From Actinopolyspora lacussalsi subsp. righensis (GTDB taxonomy: Bacteria > Actinomycetota > Actinomycetes > Mycobacteriales > Pseudonocardiaceae), in assembly GCF_900116555.1 (NCBI RefSeq), contig NZ_FPAT01000002.1, positions 516,859 through 580,858 on the forward strand: a stretch of DNA of 64,000 bases. Direction: 5' to 3'. The translations under genes were made by a program, and so were the position numbers. The notes under the pieces are model-generated. The model saw only the letters and a list, made by a program, of their open reading frames with translations, searched no databases and was not told the DNA's origin. Positions 63,961-64,000 of this stretch are shown piece by piece; the first letter of the stretch is position 1; each line of letters starts with the position of its first letter.

Positions 63961-64000
63961 GTTCTTTGAGAATTCAACAGTGTTTGTGCACGCGTGTGTG
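63961..64000 (+). promoter_or_regulatory. Pre-16S rRNA leader element at window edge
   Basis: GTTCTTTGAGAATTCAACAG followed by a G/T-rich run matches the conserved actinomycete leader (TTTGAGAACTCAACAG type) found a short way before 16S rRNA, where the precursor is processed. The 16S gene itself would begin past position 64000 and is not in the window. Confidence 0.6.

Overview
The window looks like the chromosome of a high-GC actinomycete of the Pseudonocardiales type (Actinopolyspora or Saccharopolyspora-like; the genus is an inference). The grounds are GTG and TTG starts, MtrA-MtrB-LpqB, a WhiB2-type regulator, coenzyme F420 genes and a WbbL-type rhamnosyltransferase expected of an arabinogalactan cell wall. 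Much of the gene order matches the block known from Mycobacterium tuberculosis as Rv3267 to Rv3235: LCP ligase, rmlD, wbbL, a ManB/RmlA2-type nucleotidyltransferase, fbiB-fbiA, whiB2, Rv3259, DUF3499, phosphomannomutase, SIS protein, manA, amino-acid permease, tmk, mtrA-mtrB-lpqB, comF, hpf, secA and an Rv3235-family gene.

Region by region. 0-17.5 kb: cell-surface glycan functions. These are an LCP-family ligase cut by the left edge, rmlB and rmlD for dTDP-rhamnose, six glycosyltransferases (one a GT2-GT4 fusion), a DedA-like membrane protein and the nucleotidyltransferase. A five-gene cassette at 8.0-10.8 kb interrupts them: a YbaB-like protein, an EspC-like protein, a WXG100-type protein and two tandem paralogous membrane proteins. 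It resembles a type VII secretion substrate module. 17.5-32.05 kb: an insertion in the conserved block holding an apparently unidirectional C7-cyclitol (carbasugar) gene cluster. It begins after an AT-rich 0.67-kb leader with a sedoheptulose-7-phosphate cyclase (2-epi-5-epi-valiolone synthase type). Then come a ROK kinase, a zinc dehydrogenase, an SDR, a TIM-barrel isomerase/epimerase, a HAD phosphatase, a second zinc alcohol dehydrogenase, a quinone-oxidoreductase-like protein, two membrane acyltransferases, two MFS exporters and an alpha/beta hydrolase. It has no aminotransferase, no sugar-nucleotide or pseudo-glycosyl transferase, no PKS/NRPS and no regulator. The likely product is a nitrogen-free, acylated, exported C7 cyclitol; this is the best candidate for an undescribed pathway.

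32-49 kb: F420 biosynthesis (fbiA, fbiB), NUDIX, site-2 protease, whiB2 with a good promoter, a 1174-residue membrane glycosyltransferase, and mannose metabolism (phosphomannomutase, SIS protein, manA), ending in an APC permease. 49-64 kb: a polytopic alpha/beta hydrolase, tmk, mtrA-mtrB-lpqB, comF, hpf, secA, an Rv3235-family protein and a HAD protein. A very G/T-rich stretch follows, and the window ends in a sequence typical of the pre-16S rRNA leader, so an rRNA operon probably begins just past the right edge.

Two dispersed intergenic repeat families were found by eye. R1 is about 130-170 bp and occurs four times. Each copy lies about 20-40 nt past a stop codon in the same orientation as that gene, and its stems change in a compensatory way between copies. 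R2 is a short palindrome centred on GATTTC-TCGC-GAAATC, with copies at 32.9, 41.3, 41.4 and 49.2 kb. R1 looks like a structured 3' untranslated or terminator-like element and deserves a genome-wide search.
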